DNA of 64,000 nucleotides from Panax quinquefolius (GCA_020205615.1 CM035168.1:1257830-1321829), one strand, 5' to 3'. Counted from the first letter of the stretch, positions 1 to 11,532 are shown. Numbers and translations are program-made. The notes: generated by a model from the letters alone, not told the origin.

Positions 1-650
1 AAGTTGCACAAATATTATATATTTAATTATAGAAACTATAAAATTCAATTTTAATCTCCTTTTTAAGTGCACTTGGTATGAAAAATTGATATGCCTTTCA
101 CTTAATTGGTCAATAAATATGGCTGAAATATTTATATTTTATTTAAAGTTGAACTTTTAACTTAGAAATGTCATTTTCAATAAATTTTGTGCCACTCAAA
201 ATTTCATATTAACAAAAGCAATATTCAATTTAGTTTTAATATATGCATTTAGAGTTTCATTTTATGTTTGATTTCTCATTTTGAAGCATTCTCCAGTATT
301 TTGGTTTACCTCCTATATTTTATTAAATGAGTTACATTTTCACTTTCTGAAATTAATCTTATATAAAATTTTAAACTTTAAAATTCATGCAAATCTTGTC
401 AATATATAATACATTTTATAACTAGTAGAACATTTAATTAAGATAATTTATAATAATTACTGTTGTGTTAATTAGAATAAACAAATTCATAACAATTTTG
501 AAATTTAAGATTTCATAGATTACATATGCACAAGCTAGCTCTGATTAAATTAATTTATGTCAAGTACTATAAGTCCCATTTTTCTCATTATAAAATGGAT
601 CAAAATACATAAATGAATATTTAATCTTCTGTAACATAGTATCCTACATC
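1..650. repeat. Left copy of a segmental duplication (partner 8265-9000)
   Basis: AT-rich non-coding DNA. Collinear resemblance to 8265-8900 is visible by eye: both start with a GCACAAATA-TATATTTAAT stretch, then TTTTAATCTCCTTTT, then TTTCACTTAATT-GTCAATAAATATG, then TTACCTCCTATATT and AATTCATGCAA. The spacing implies a unit of about 8.26 kb that holds the BBE-like gene, so this is probably a tandem duplication of the BBE locus. The last ~90 bases (541-635) match 8907-8995 in the opposite orientation. No gene is seen in 1-1900. Confidence 0.65.
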
Positions 651-1360
651 ATATAACATGATCAAATATATAAGTTTGAGTAATATTAAGAATGTCAATT
701 TTATTGTCAAGAATGGATCTTAAATGACATGATATTATTATAATTAATGGCATAACTAATCACATAAGATCTACATATATACCAATGTTATAGTGATACA
801 TCATTTGAGAGACTTTTTAACTAAAACTTAATTTAAGACCCCTAACATCAGTGATCATAATTAAAACCAATCATCATTATCATTTGCAAATTCAGTGTTA
901 CTAGGATGAAGAAGACTAAATCTTACAAGTGATATATAGTACTTTTTAGTTGATACAATTATTATAGTTGTATAGTTTATAATAAAAACTATTAATTATT
1001 AAATTTATTTTATTCTAAATTTTTATAAGTCATACCAATTTTAAAATTTATTATGCGTTCGTTTAACCTCAAAAATCAAATTGTATTTCTAATTTTAAAA
1101 CAAATGTAGTACTATTCATTATAAGATTTATTGTTTGATTATTTATAATAAATCATCTCAATTATGAGTTTGAAAATATTTTTAATTGACTTTTAACCAT
1201 TGGCGAAACCAAAACATTTTTAAATGTAGTCAAAATATATCAGTAAAAAAAATATTTATTGACGCTTGGAGTGCTTCTTTCAAATTTATTTTTTCCAAAT
1301 ATAGTATTTCAAACCATCATATTCCAACCCTTGTCAACCTTTGAGTTGTGAGTCTAATGG

Positions 1361-1361
<1 letters not shown>

Positions 1362-1412
<51 letters not shown>
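1362..1412. repeat. (TA)n microsatellite
   Basis: About 25 uninterrupted TA units, the first of several long TA tracts in the window. Confidence 0.97.
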
Positions 1413-1416
<4 letters not shown>

Positions 1417-1960
1417 TTCCCTAACTATGGGACTATTAATCGACTTTTGAAATTTTTAGTAACTGATTAGCTACTTTTATAGATAAATTACAAATTATAA
1501 TATTGAATATTCAAAACCTTATATTGTGGTTTTGGTCATCTTCGTTGGAGACAACTGAGAGGAGCCACTCAAAGTAAAAAAATGAATTAAGTTATTTTTA
1601 TTTATAAAAAATTAATACCAATGTATGATTAAGAGGTTGTTTGTTTAAGACTGAATACATCTTAATTACCAATCGATTAATAAATTAAGTCATTTGTTTT
1701 AAAAAAATTATTAAATTAATTTGAACCAGATTCTGCCTCCCCTAGTTCATGCTCTACTTTTAACAATCAATAATAATCATATAATTTGAAACATGAGGAG
1801 TATTGTACTAATAACGAATTATAATCTTAACACCGCTCATATATATAAAGTACTGACAGTGTATAAACTTTAGTTACTACACAGATTCACCATACTCGAT
1901 TGTGTGTTCTTCACTTCTTCTACTTGAGAAGTATTCCAAAGCGTTAATTTGAGCATCATT

Positions 1961-2118
1961 TCGTTCCCGCCCCACCAATATGAATCAACTGGAGAATTTA
2001 AGGCATGCTTGTGACCAGAATTGAAGGCATGCTGATATCCAGGATTTAAGCATATTGGTTTGGGGATCCCTCACCCGCCTAGCTCCGCTCCGCCCCGTCC
2101 CGCCCTTGCCAATATGAA
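1961..2118. repeat. GC-rich patch with inverted repeats and a 39-bp dispersed repeat
   Basis: A GC-rich island in very AT-rich DNA. CCCCACCAATATG near 1970 is answered by CATATTGGTTTGGGG near 2047, and CTTGCCAATATG recurs at about 2106. Inside it, 1985-2023 is identical over 39 bases to the reverse complement of 17178-17216. The core includes two imperfect ~21-bp units, each with GGCATGCT. Its identity is unknown. It could be the end of a small non-autonomous element. Confidence 0.6.
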
Positions 2119-2176
2119 AATATTATGATGATCAACCATAAATTTCATCACCTCCAACATCTCAAAATTAACAAAC
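2105..2176 (-). pseudogene. Relic of a BBE-like FAD oxidase (C-terminal piece)
   Basis: Read on the minus strand this short stretch gives NFE-L-V-KFMVDHHNIF-like residues. These line up with NFERLVVVKSMVDPDNFF of the intact neighbour at 2649-4292 (residues about 502-519), including the conserved MVD and N-F. No other part of the family is recognisable around it, and the conserved proline and the following FRHEQSIP are lost. It is probably the remains of a tandem paralogue, which fits the segmental duplication seen in the flanks. Too short to be functional. Confidence 0.6.
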
Positions 2177-2648
2177 TTCTATCACTTGGAAAAATTTTAC
2201 GAGTTTGCTACTCATGAATATTGCAAGACGGATTTTATGTGTATTAGATAAATTAAATCTCAGAAATATAATATAAGACGATATGACCAGTAAACAAGTA
2301 ATCAAATTTTAAATGTTTTCTGCTAGCTAGCTAGGAATATTATTGATTGATTTGGAAAGTTACATTCAACAATTTTAGGAAAGATGAAAAACTGGATTAA
2401 TTTGACCATACATTCAAAATGTCATTAGTACTAAAAAATAAACAAAATATTAAATTATTTATATTGAAATGGTAATGTCTCAAGGAAAACTTGCTAGCTT
2501 GTACTATCTGAAATTCACTTTGGTTAACAGAACAACTGTTTCTGGAAACAAAATATAAATATAATGTAAAACTTCTAGACAACATGATATGATCAGCAAG
2601 ACATGTCTACATAATTCCCCCTATAAATATATTATTATTATTTTCACA

Positions 2649-4292
2649 TTACTCGATTCTAGGTCCATCGCCAAAATATCTGACTTCGCACCTTCCATCT
2701 TCATTATAAAAAGGAGGAATACTTTGCTCGTGTCTGAAAAAGTTATCAGGGTCAACCATAGACTTCACCACAACCAGCCTCTCAAAATTATTTTTGAAGT
2801 AACTTTTACCCCAAGTACTTGCTTGTGCATAACTTGTGCTACCTTGTGGATTATTTACTCCAAGATCAAGATCAACATAGTTCAGATATGAAGCTCTTGG
2901 AAATTTTGAAACATAAGGACCCAAGTAACTGTATAAGCTTTTAATCCAGTTCATCTCATGTTTCCCTTCTCCAGCAAAGAACACTGACATGTACAACATG
3001 TACAAGGTTCCAGCTCTGTGTGGAAATGGAATTTCCGACTCCGAAATCTCACTCATCCTTCCACCATATGGTGTGAACAATAAATTTGTAGTGTATGGCT
3101 CAGCTTTAAGCATAATTTCCCATATCCCTCTTATGCCTTCTTCAGAAATTGGTTCTGTCACAAAATCTGATTTTGATTTGAAAGGAAATTTTGGCAAAGA
3201 AATTCTGTTGAGTAAAATATCATCATTCGGTTCAAGTTGGAGAAGTGGAAAAGATTGTGCAGAATGGATCCAACTGACTTCTGAATAATCTTCTTTCACT
3301 AAACCCAACTCGGGAAAATTTTGTTGCATTAGTGGAATTAATCTATCTATTCCACCAAGGAACAAGCCCATGAAAGAGAGTAGAATTGTTCTCTTATCTT
3401 CACGAGTACTTGAATCGCTAAGTACAGTCCTGACATATATTCTAATGTCAAGATCTTTGTGAAGATTAGGAGCTACAAATTGCCACTTACGAAGAATTTT
3501 TGTGGCATCTTGTTCCAAAGTTCTGTTGGTGTTAATAGTTGTGACAATTTTCGGAACTCTAACTAATTTAATCTTCCAAGAAAGAATTACCCCGAAACTC
3601 GAGCCCCCGCCTCCTCTAATAGCCCAAAAAAGATCTTCTCCCATAGATTTTCTATTGAGAATTCTTCCATTTACGTTGATCAAAATTGCATCAACGACAT
3701 TGTCAGCAGCAAGACCGTACTTTCTTCTTAACATGCCGTATCCCCCACCACTAAAATGTCCGCCAACACCCACATTAGCCCAAATGCCAGCTGGAAATGC
3801 AAGTGTACTACTTTTTTGGGCAATTTTGTAGTAAAGTTCACCTAGAGTTGCACCAGATTGAACCCAAGCGGTTTTAGTTGTGAGATCAATATCGACGGAT
3901 CGAAGATGGATGAGATCCAGTAAGAGAAACGGTTCGTTGAATACAGAAGAAAGACCCTCGAAATCGTGGCCTCCGCTACGGATGCGAATATGCATGGCAT
4001 GCTTTCTGGAGCAAATAATGACCGCCTGGATTTGAGACTCATGCACAGGTGTAATAATAAGTAGGGGTTTAGGGGTTTTTGGTGATGAAAACCTCAAGTT
4101 TGCTATTGAATAATGCAAGACCGATGTGAAGGAAGAGTTGGTTGGATTGTAAATAACTTGGGAAATTGAGGTGGAATTGTGAAGGTTAAGGCATTGAAGA
4201 AAATCTTCATGAGTTTCAATGGAAGCTGATGAAAAAGTTGATAAGAGAATAACCAAGAGAAATGAAAGCTGGGATAAAATTGGAGCATTCAT
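2649..4292 (-). CDS. Berberine-bridge-enzyme-like FAD-linked oxidase, single exon
   Basis: An intact 547-residue ORF of normal family length (about 520-550) with no intron. Residues 1-24 form a hydrophobic signal peptide (FLLVILLSTFSSAS), so the protein is probably secreted or vacuolar. Cys34 and Cys94 match the family's conserved disulfide. The FAD-binding domain follows: RSGGHD at 105-110, with His109 the expected 8-alpha-histidyl flavin link, then PAG-W-ANVGVGGHFSGGGYG at 167-186, RKYGLAADNV with Tyr192, and EDLFWAIRGGGGSSFG at 219-234. The BBE C-terminal domain ends with NYVDLDLG (471-478, Tyr472), YF-NNFERL and PDNFF-EQSIPP. It is odd in two places. The second flavin-linking residue, normally Cys before the (P/A)-x-VGVGGH, is Trp171. 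The usual K-I-Q-Y active-site strand reads M432-L-Y434-M. It may therefore be a mono-covalent flavoprotein with altered substrate. Substrate not inferable: family members oxidise alkaloids, carbohydrates or monolignols. Confidence 0.93.
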   Translation of the reverse strand: MNAPILSQLSFLLVILLSTFSSASIETHEDFLQCLNLHNSTSISQVIYNPTNSSFTSVLHYSIANLRFSSPKTPKPLLIITPVHESQIQAVIICSRKHAMHIRIRSGGHDFEGLSSVFNEPFLLLDLIHLRSVDIDLTTKTAWVQSGATLGELYYKIAQKSSTLAFPAGIWANVGVGGHFSGGGYGMLRRKYGLAADNVVDAILINVNGRILNRKSMGEDLFWAIRGGGGSSFGVILSWKIKLVRVPKIVTTINTNRTLEQDATKILRKWQFVAPNLHKDLDIRIYVRTVLSDSSTREDKRTILLSFMGLFLGGIDRLIPLMQQNFPELGLVKEDYSEVSWIHSAQSFPLLQLEPNDDILLNRISLPKFPFKSKSDFVTEPISEEGIRGIWEIMLKAEPYTTNLLFTPYGGRMSEISESEIPFPHRAGTLYMLYMSVFFAGEGKHEMNWIKSLYSYLGPYVSKFPRASYLNYVDLDLGVNNPQGSTSYAQASTWGKSYFKNNFERLVVVKSMVDPDNFFRHEQSIPPFYNEDGRCEVRYFGDGPRIE

Positions 4293-4359
4293 GGTACGTT
4301 ATTGAATTAGATATGTTCCTAGCTTTGTATATATATCTAAAGCAGTTCAAGGTCACTAG

Positions 4360-4368
4360 CTATTTATA
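4360..4368 (-). promoter_or_regulatory. TATA box of the BBE-like gene
   Basis: On the minus strand this reads TATAAATAG, about 70 bases before the ATG at 4292. This would place transcription start some 30-40 bases before the ATG. A long TA tract lies directly upstream. Confidence 0.6.

Positions 4369-4370
<2 letters not shown>

Positions 4371-4410
<40 letters not shown>
4371..4410. repeat. (TA)n microsatellite in the BBE-like promoter
   Basis: About 20 TA units, starting within five bases of the TATA box of the BBE-like gene. Length changes here would move upstream elements relative to the core promoter. Confidence 0.95.
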
Positions 4411-4411
<1 letters not shown>

Positions 4412-6000
4412 CTTATATTTTTTTAACTTAACTTGTTGTTTGATTGATCAGGATATATGGAGTGAGATTTGATCAAGGGGACTGGACGGTGGCGCGACTA
4501 TCAAGTGCAGTGCAGACAGTAAGTAGAGGGGAGATGCTTGTGAAAATGAAGATAGATCAAAAATTCATACTCTCTCAAGTACTCATCAATTTATACACCA
4601 CCTGTTATTAAAATTTTACTATAAAATTAATACACTTCAACATTTTTGGATTTGGTTTTGCCTTTTGCTTAATGTATTTTTTTACTAAATAAATAAATTA
4701 ACTAAAATATAATAAAACATTCAAAATAAAATGAAATAGAAAAATAATAACTGTTAACGCCAAGATCTTTTGCCACGTCCCAATCACGTAAAACGTCCTG
4801 ATCCTGCAACGTAAACACAATAAACACCACAAGCTTGACGGCGGTTCCGTCGGGGGATAACTCAGGCGTGAGAGTCAGTAAAAATGTTCACAAGGTTTAT
4901 CGAAATGGAGGCTATATCGCCTAGTGTATTGAGAGAGAGATAATAATAATCCTCTATGTCTATGTGATTATGAATGAAGAAGTGTATGAAAAACGCACTT
5001 CTTTGTGAAGACTTACTTGCTAAGTTATACTCTTTTTCGCTTGATTCATCGTGCCACCCACTACTACCCCGACACACCCCTTTGATCGATGGGTCCCCGC
5101 CGATTGCATGTAGTTTATCCAACCGCTTTTAGGTCATTTATTACTACTGGCCACGGGTTATGATCCCATCCACATTAATGCATGGCGGGGTTTTAGTCAA
5201 TCACATGCTTTTTCATCATCATGCAGTCAAAATGATAAATATTAAAATGTCCAAGGAGGATCGATCGAATTCCACCATAAGTTAAAAAGAAATAATAATA
5301 AATAACCTAAAAGAACTTATATAAAGTTAAAAAAAAAATAATAAGATAACTCTATTCAAAGAGAAAATATCATGACCCAACAACTAATAAAGCGCCCAAT
5401 AGATTAATTAAAAGAAAGTAGTTCTCAATTCAATTCTACCTAAATGAGAGAAAATATCGCGAATTCCCAACAATAACCAAACTTACTATTTATATCCCAC
5501 GTAATTATCTTATAAGATAAGCCCCCACCCCCACCCCCACCCCACCCCCCCACCCCTACAAGGGAATAAATAATATGATAAATATTTAATTAAAAATATG
5601 CTGTATAGTGTAAAAAACTGAAAGAAAATAAAGGGATAGGCTTTTTATATAAATGTTTGTACATTTTTTATTTCATGTATGTTTATAATATTTTTTAACT
5701 AAAATAATATAATTTTTTTTCTAATTTGCTTTATATATGGATGCAATTAATATAGCATTTAGAATTTTAATTAATAGAGGTTAATTATAAGTAGTTGAAT
5801 TAATTAATAATAATAACTTTTGACAGAATTAATAAACTTCGTCGGTCATTCCTTGAAAAATATATGTACGTACCTTAATTGTCTGCCTTTTGTGTACAGA
5901 CCAGACCAGTCAATTTTGAGTGGTGACATTATTTGTTTTGAATTCTTACTTATCTGACCAACTGACAAAATGCCAAAAGGAAGGGTGGTGTAGAAAATAC
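4411..6000. other. Intergenic, no gene recognised
   Basis: Non-coding by eye. 4740-5200 is less AT-rich and unlike its flanks (GACGGCGGTTCCGTCGGGGG, then a short open frame with no recognisable protein). It could be a fragment of a decayed LTR or DNA element, but no termini were found. Confidence 0.5.
5521..5556. repeat. C-rich tract with G-quadruplex potential
   Basis: Six runs of four to seven C separated by single A bases. The minus strand has at least four GGGG runs with one-base loops, a strong G-quadruplex pattern in otherwise AT-rich DNA. Confidence 0.85.
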
Positions 6001-6029
6001 AACTTCAAGCTACCAATTAAGAATCAAAT

Positions 6030-6235
6030 CAAAAGAAATTGGAGGTAATGAATCAAATGGTATGTTGCCGTGTTTTGAAATCAGTAGCGGACTTGCCGTC
6101 GGACCGATAAAAATTAGAATCGGTCCGTTTTTTAATTCAATTTGGACCAATAATTTAATTTTGATTAAAATTTGGGTTGGCTCGTTGATCATCGATACAA
6201 TTGATTCATCCGGTAATTGACCCGATTTTTAATTA
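6030..6235. mobile_element. Degenerate non-autonomous DNA element (copy 1)
   Basis: A stretch with GGACCGATAAAAATTAGAAT-CGGTCCG, ATTTGGGTTGGC-CGTTGATCA and GGTAATTGACCCG also occurs at about 10990-11160. The GTTTTGAAA...CGGTCCG... pattern resembles hAT-like non-autonomous elements common in dicots. Termini and target duplication are not clear. Confidence 0.45.
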
Positions 6236-6898
6236 TGTTTACTCTTATTTTTGCATGATCTTTCTATCTATAAAATTAAACTTTATTAAAAAAAATTATT
6301 ATAAAAATTTAATTTTAAAATAAAAAATTAATATTTTCACAAGATCTCTCTTGCACACGAGTGTGGTATCCAATTGCAATCACACGACCGTGTGGGACCC
6401 AATTGTTATTGTGGAATTTGTGAAAATATAAATTCTCTTAAAATATTATAAATTAACTTTATAAAATCAAATAATTTGTGGGAGTTTGTCTAGTACAAAT
6501 AACAAACACACAAGTGTCCAAAAAATAAAAACTACAAATCATATTTGCCTCTCTTTCTGTTTTAATTATTATTTTTTTGTGCTTCCCTTTTTCGTTTTCT
6601 TCGGGCTCAGGCGGCTAATTTTTGCAAGAATTAATTAGACTGATGTTTGTTTAATATATATCGCCTCTTTGGAAAAATACAGTCCCAGTCCCAGTCCTAG
6701 TCCTAGTCACGGGCGGATCATGGGCAGGGGGGCACCTGCCCCCACTGAATATTCTATTTCTGGTGTCATGGTCCGGTCTTGGGATGGGTTCATATTTACT
6801 GATCCTGTTTTGAATTTTCCGGCTGCACAGACATAATTTAGGAGCTTTTTGGCTTATGACTTGTTTGACTGTGTTTTTCTATTCCTAGTCTCGTGGGT

Positions 6899-7160
6899 TA
6901 TCGGAAATTTGGACAGAAAAATTAGATATTTTTAATTATTTTTTTCTTTTTTGCTTGTAATTTTTAAAAAATATATAGTATTTATTTCAACAGGAATTTT
7001 TATAAAATATATTGTTTTTGGTGTAATTTAAATATATATACAAGAATAGGGTATATTTTATAAAAATTTTCATTAGAATAAATACTATATATTTTTTTGA
7101 GAATCATAAGTAAAAAAAAAAATTAAAATATCTAATTTTCCTGTCTAAATTTTCGATTTG
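6899..7160. mobile_element. Foldback (hairpin) MITE nested in the hAT element
   Basis: Two arms of about 100 bases (6899-7005 and 7045-7160) are reverse complements with few mismatches. TCGGAAATTTGGACAG on the left is answered by CTGTCTAAATTTTCGA on the right, and AATACTATATATTTTTT pairs with its mirror in the other arm. The spacer is only about 40 bases. The DNA would fold into a nearly continuous hairpin. Target duplication not resolved. Confidence 0.75.
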
Positions 7161-7886
7161 TGTAAAGTACTCTTGGTATAAGTTAGGAATTGGTTTCTTA
7201 ACTTCAGGATTAATGTATTAAATTATAATGTCTCATCTTTAATTTGCAAATTAATATACAAATAAATTTATTAAAAAAATTGAGTGCATGTGTTGTATAT
7301 TTTCACTCTATCACATTAAAGTATCAAATACCAACTATACATTTTCGTTAAATTATTCCGTCTTATTTTTATATTCCGTATAACTAATAAATAATTGTAC
7401 TCTTTTATTTTTCTTTAAAAAAAATTATACTCTTTTTAACAGTTGCAATTTATTTGATTTCTGTATTTTTTCCCCAATATTTAACAACAATAAATATTGA
7501 ATATGGCATCCCTAAATTAATTCCTCTCTAAAATTTTGTTATATTTAATTTTAAATTTTTATTCAATTTCTCTCTTTAATTTTTATACACATTTTATCTC
7601 TAACATTTATTTTCCTGTCGTGTCACTTTCTCTCTTTTACTATTTACTCATTATTTCTATTTAAAAAAAAGTTCATTCACCGTCTCAGTCTTATAATTTT
7701 TTTTTTTTCTTTATACAAATTTTAGGGAGAGATAGTATATAAATAAATTTAGATTTTTTTCCTTCTCTAATGCTTGATGGAGTAATTTGGTATCTCCGTT
7801 CCAAATAGAGAATCAATTTTGATATTAAGTTGTGGTATTTTCAAGTTTAAAATTGATATGAATAAATTAAAAAAAGAAAGGATAAT

Positions 7887-8069
7887 GTGTATCCTCACGT
7901 CTATTTGTTGTTAAAGTCGGCTCTACTTTTGCTCGTTGCTATTGCAACTGTTGAAATAACATTTTCGGTTATTAATATCGTGAAGAATGAACGGGAGGTG
8001 AATGACTGTTTATTAACTTATATTGAACGTGATAGTTTTGAAACTATTAAAAATGGGGTTAACATGTAA
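7887..8069 (+). pseudogene. hAT transposase C-terminal dimerisation domain fragment
   Basis: 60 codons read YPHVYLLLKSALLLLVAIAT followed by VE-TFS, N-IVKNE and NDCLLTYIERD. This is the hAT-family C-terminal dimerisation region of the TTF-type zinc finger/ZMYM-like transposases, where the family pattern is VYLLLKLAL-LPVATATVERAFS. The usual NR-R---D-W segment before NDCL is shortened. No upstream catalytic part is present. There is no ATG at the family position, so it is a relic. Confidence 0.8.
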
Positions 8070-8264
8070 CAAGTTCAAGCAATGAAACCTCAAAAGATGT
8101 TATTATAAATAATATTTGAGAATTATTTAGTTGTGTTTCATGTTATTAAATTTTATTCTCAAGATTTTTTTAAAAAATTAAAAATAAAAATCTGACCCCA
8201 CTAAACTAAGAGGCTGAATCCACCCCCGAGTCCCAGTCCTATTAATAGAAATTATTATTCAATA

Positions 8265-9000
8265 GAGTTTGCACAAATACTATATATTTAATAGAAATTA
8301 TTAAATACAGTTTTAATCTCCTTTTAAAGTAGTATGAAAAAAAAAATGGTATATAAGCCTTTCACTTAATTTGTCAATAAATATGCATGACTGATATATC
8401 TATTTAATAAAATATAATTAATTTTAAATTTTTCGTTCACTTTAATAAATTATCTAAGCAATCTAAAATTCTACTTTTTAGTTAAATTTGAATATGATAT
8501 TGTAAATGTAGTCAAAAGTAGAGAGCTAGAAAGTTTGACTTTTCAACTTAAAATGTCATTTCAACAAATTTTTTCTACCTCTTTTTGTGTAGCATTTCAT
8601 TTAATGTTTTCAGTTCTCATTTTGAAGCGTATTTTGGTATTACCTCCTATATTCTATACATAAATAATTAACAAGAAATTCATTTTCACTTTTTAAAATT
8701 AATCTTAAATTTCTTCGAATTTTAGAATTCATGCAAGTCCTGACAATACAATTACAAACTTTATATATACTTATAGTAGTACACGTAAGATAATTAATAT
8801 TGTATTAATTATAATAAAATAAATTCGTAATAATTTTGAAGTAATTTAAGATTTAATAAATTAATTTCAAAAGGTTAAAATGAGAATTTATATAATTATA
8901 TATATGTTCTAGATGTTTAAATATTCATTTATGTATTTTGATCCATTTTATTATGAGAAAGAAAATGGGACTCATACTTGATATAATTTAATCAGCAGTC
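8265..9000. repeat. Right copy of the segmental duplication (partner 1-650)
   Basis: Starts with GCACAAATACTATATATTTAAT and keeps the order of landmarks seen in 1-540. The 8907-8995 part is inverted relative to 541-635. Collinearity fades after about 9000. Confidence 0.65.
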
Positions 9001-10530
9001 TAATATTTTGTGGCATGATATTAATACTTAAATTTATGCCGTGTATAATTAAGTCATATATGTTATTATCTATAAATTTAATATTAATTTGTGACATGAT
9101 ATTAATGCTTAATTTGTCACGACTAAAAACTTTATGCTACTGTATACTTTAAAATTACAAATTTATTTTTTAAATTTAAAACGACTTAGAAAATTAAATA
9201 TACTTCTCTAATTTGAGACCAAGTAATTGATTTTATTACTGACCATGGAACTACCTAATTTATTACTTCATCTATTCTTTAATATATATCGTTTTAGATT
9301 ATTTTATTTTATTTTCTAATTATTTATCGCTTTTATATAATTTAGAAGAATTAAATACAATCTTTTTAAATTACCCGTTATGGGAAAATGATACAGATAA
9401 GAGAAAGTATGAAATAAATACGATAATTATAAAAATTTAAAAATATTATAAATAATTAATATTATATTTAATATTATACCATCGTTTTCTTAATTTTTAT
9501 GGGAATTTAAGGGAAGGAGTAGTGTTTTGCAGAAGTTGTAGAAGCCATACTCATTTCCCCATTAGTTTCCAAGTCTTACCTTATTTACTTTTTTCTATAT
9601 ACGATGAAAAGTGGGAAGATCCACTCCAATATATCTCTAATTTTAAAATAATCGAAATATATATTATAAATGTAAGAATATCAATAATCAACGAGAAAAT
9701 ATTATAATTATTTTTAAATTAGAAAATAAGCTTAATTACTAAAATATTGCCTCTCGCCCGGGAAAATAATTTTAATTTTTTCAAAAAGCCAATTTATAAA
9801 ATCATAAAATTTGAAAATAATGTATATTCCGATTTTACTTTATATATACCTTGTACTAGAATGTCATTCTTAAGTTTTCCTCTTTACTCTCTTTAATATT
9901 TTTCTTACATACTTCCATTTAATTATTCTAATTTTCCCCTTTTATAGGGTTTCTTTCCTTTATGAGATTTTGTTTCTCCTAGTTTAGATTTAATTTTTTT
10001 TCAATCCATGAAGTCTTTCTTCTCCTAGTACTTTTGAGATTTTTTCATTTTTTTTTAGCAGCAAAAATAATTTTATTAAAAATCTCAAATGTAATACAAA
10101 TGTGACAAAGCCAAAAGATTTGGATGGGGCCACAAAAAAAAATTCATTTTATGGAGTTTTTTTTTTTTTATGATCTCTTAATGGAAGAGGTTTGATTTGC
10201 ATTAGTCGGCGAAGACAAATTTATTTAAGTTTGGGTGTGCATGGAGACATCATCACAACGGTCTACTTTTTCGTTGCTCGATCGTGTTGTATAACCACGC
10301 AAGTGTATTTATTTTTATCTATTTTTTTAAAATATATATTCTTGAGTTTTAAGTTTAAATTTGAATGAGAGATTACGTCGACTCTAGTATTTTTGTAATT
10401 TAATTCGTTTATTTCGGTGTGATTTATTTTATATTCTTTGTCCTGGGCTTTGTCAAAAAAAATGCCAATCTTTATCGCAGCATAAATTGTTGAATCTTAG
10501 GCTGTAATTATTATTAAAAAAATTGATATT
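9000..10530. other. Intergenic, AT-rich
   Basis: No supportable gene. The short open frame at 9522-9707 has no recognisable protein and no coding-like composition. Confidence 0.5.
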
Positions 10531-10531
10531 T

Positions 10532-10655
10532 TAACATGAAAATATAATATTTTTTATATAAGTTTCTCTCACATGCATATGAAACCAACTCACAAAATAT
10601 GTGAGAGATATAATAAAAAATATCGTTTTATCATGTGAAAATATAATCAAAACTT
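10532..10655. repeat. Short inverted repeat (hairpin MITE-like)
   Basis: The left arm has ATATTTTTTATATAAG-TTTCTCTCACATG. The right arm is its mirror: ATGTGAGAGATATAATAAAA-AATAT. Arms are about 42 bases around a ~25-base spacer. Confidence 0.65.
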
Positions 10656-10989
10656 ATATTTCCTGTAAAAGTAAACATATATTTAATTTGAAAGAGTGAA
10701 TAACTAGTACAAGAATAGAAACAATCATCAAAATTAAATTTATGAAACTTTATAATCACACAAATTCACAAAGTGGTCACAATATTTTGATAAAACATAA
10801 ATAATAAAAGTTAACCCTAAAACACTCGAAATCATCATTTAAATATTAAACAATAAACTATAAACCCTAATTACAAAAGAAATGACAAAATTACGAGAAA
10901 AAAAAATCAAATTAGTTCAAAAATTAGTTAAAACTTCTGAGGGCCCAAACACATTTTTGGGCTTGATATATTGTGGAGCACGTAACTCC

Positions 10990-11385
10990 CAACCAAAGTT
11001 TTAAAATTAGGACTGGATCGAAAGTCGGATCGGTAAAAATCGGAATCGGTCCGATTTTGATCAAAACTTGGGTTGGCCCGTTGATCACCGGTCTAAATGG
11101 TGGTTTAATCGGTAAATTCAGTTAATTGACTCGGTTGACCCAGTTTTTAATATATATTTTTTATCAAAAAAAATAATATTAAAATTAACCACTTTTATTA
11201 ATATTATAACTCATCTTTATTATGTTTTAGTTCATAAAAAATGAATTTTTAAATATTTTTTATTAATTACTAATAATATATATTTTTATATATTAATGAC
11301 TTCATTGGGTCAAGAATGGTTCAACCACAGATTGGACCAATAACTCATCCACCCGATACTTTTTTCAGTTCGATAAACGGTATGA
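10990..11385. mobile_element. Degenerate non-autonomous DNA element (copy 2)
   Basis: Shares with 6030-6235 the blocks AATCGGAATCGGTCCG, ACTTGGGTTGGCCCGTTGATC and TTAATTGACTCGGTTGACCC. The right half has GGTTCAACCACAGATTGGACC and TTCGATAAACGG. This copy is longer than the first. Confidence 0.5.
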
Positions 11386-11532
11386 TTCTGAGAAGCTTGC
11401 TCCAAGAGATCAAAAGCAATGTTCAAAATAAGACCAGCTCCTCGTAGACTTGGATTTTATTCATTTCCTTCTTTTTCGCATAGCGTCGTTATATTTTGAT
11501 AATTTCTTAAAAAGTCGCATAAATGTTATTCC

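Larger units (their letters stand above)
6700..8237. mobile_element. Non-autonomous/decayed hAT transposon with 8-bp target duplication
   Basis: The element body is 6708-8229. The left end reads CACGGGCGGATCATGGGCAG. The right end, reverse complemented, reads TCGGGGGTGGATTCAGCCTC, an imperfect terminal inverted repeat. It is flanked by GTCCTAGT (6700-6707) and GTCCCAGT (8230-8237), an 8-bp target duplication with one mismatch, as expected for hAT elements. Inside are a hAT C-terminal domain fragment (7887-8069) and a long hairpin (6899-7160). Most of the transposase is missing. Confidence 0.75.

Noticed and set aside
2589..3831. Plus-strand open frames at 2589-2891, 2989-3288 and 3502-3831
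   Set aside because: Antisense shadows of the BBE-like gene; no family resemblance.
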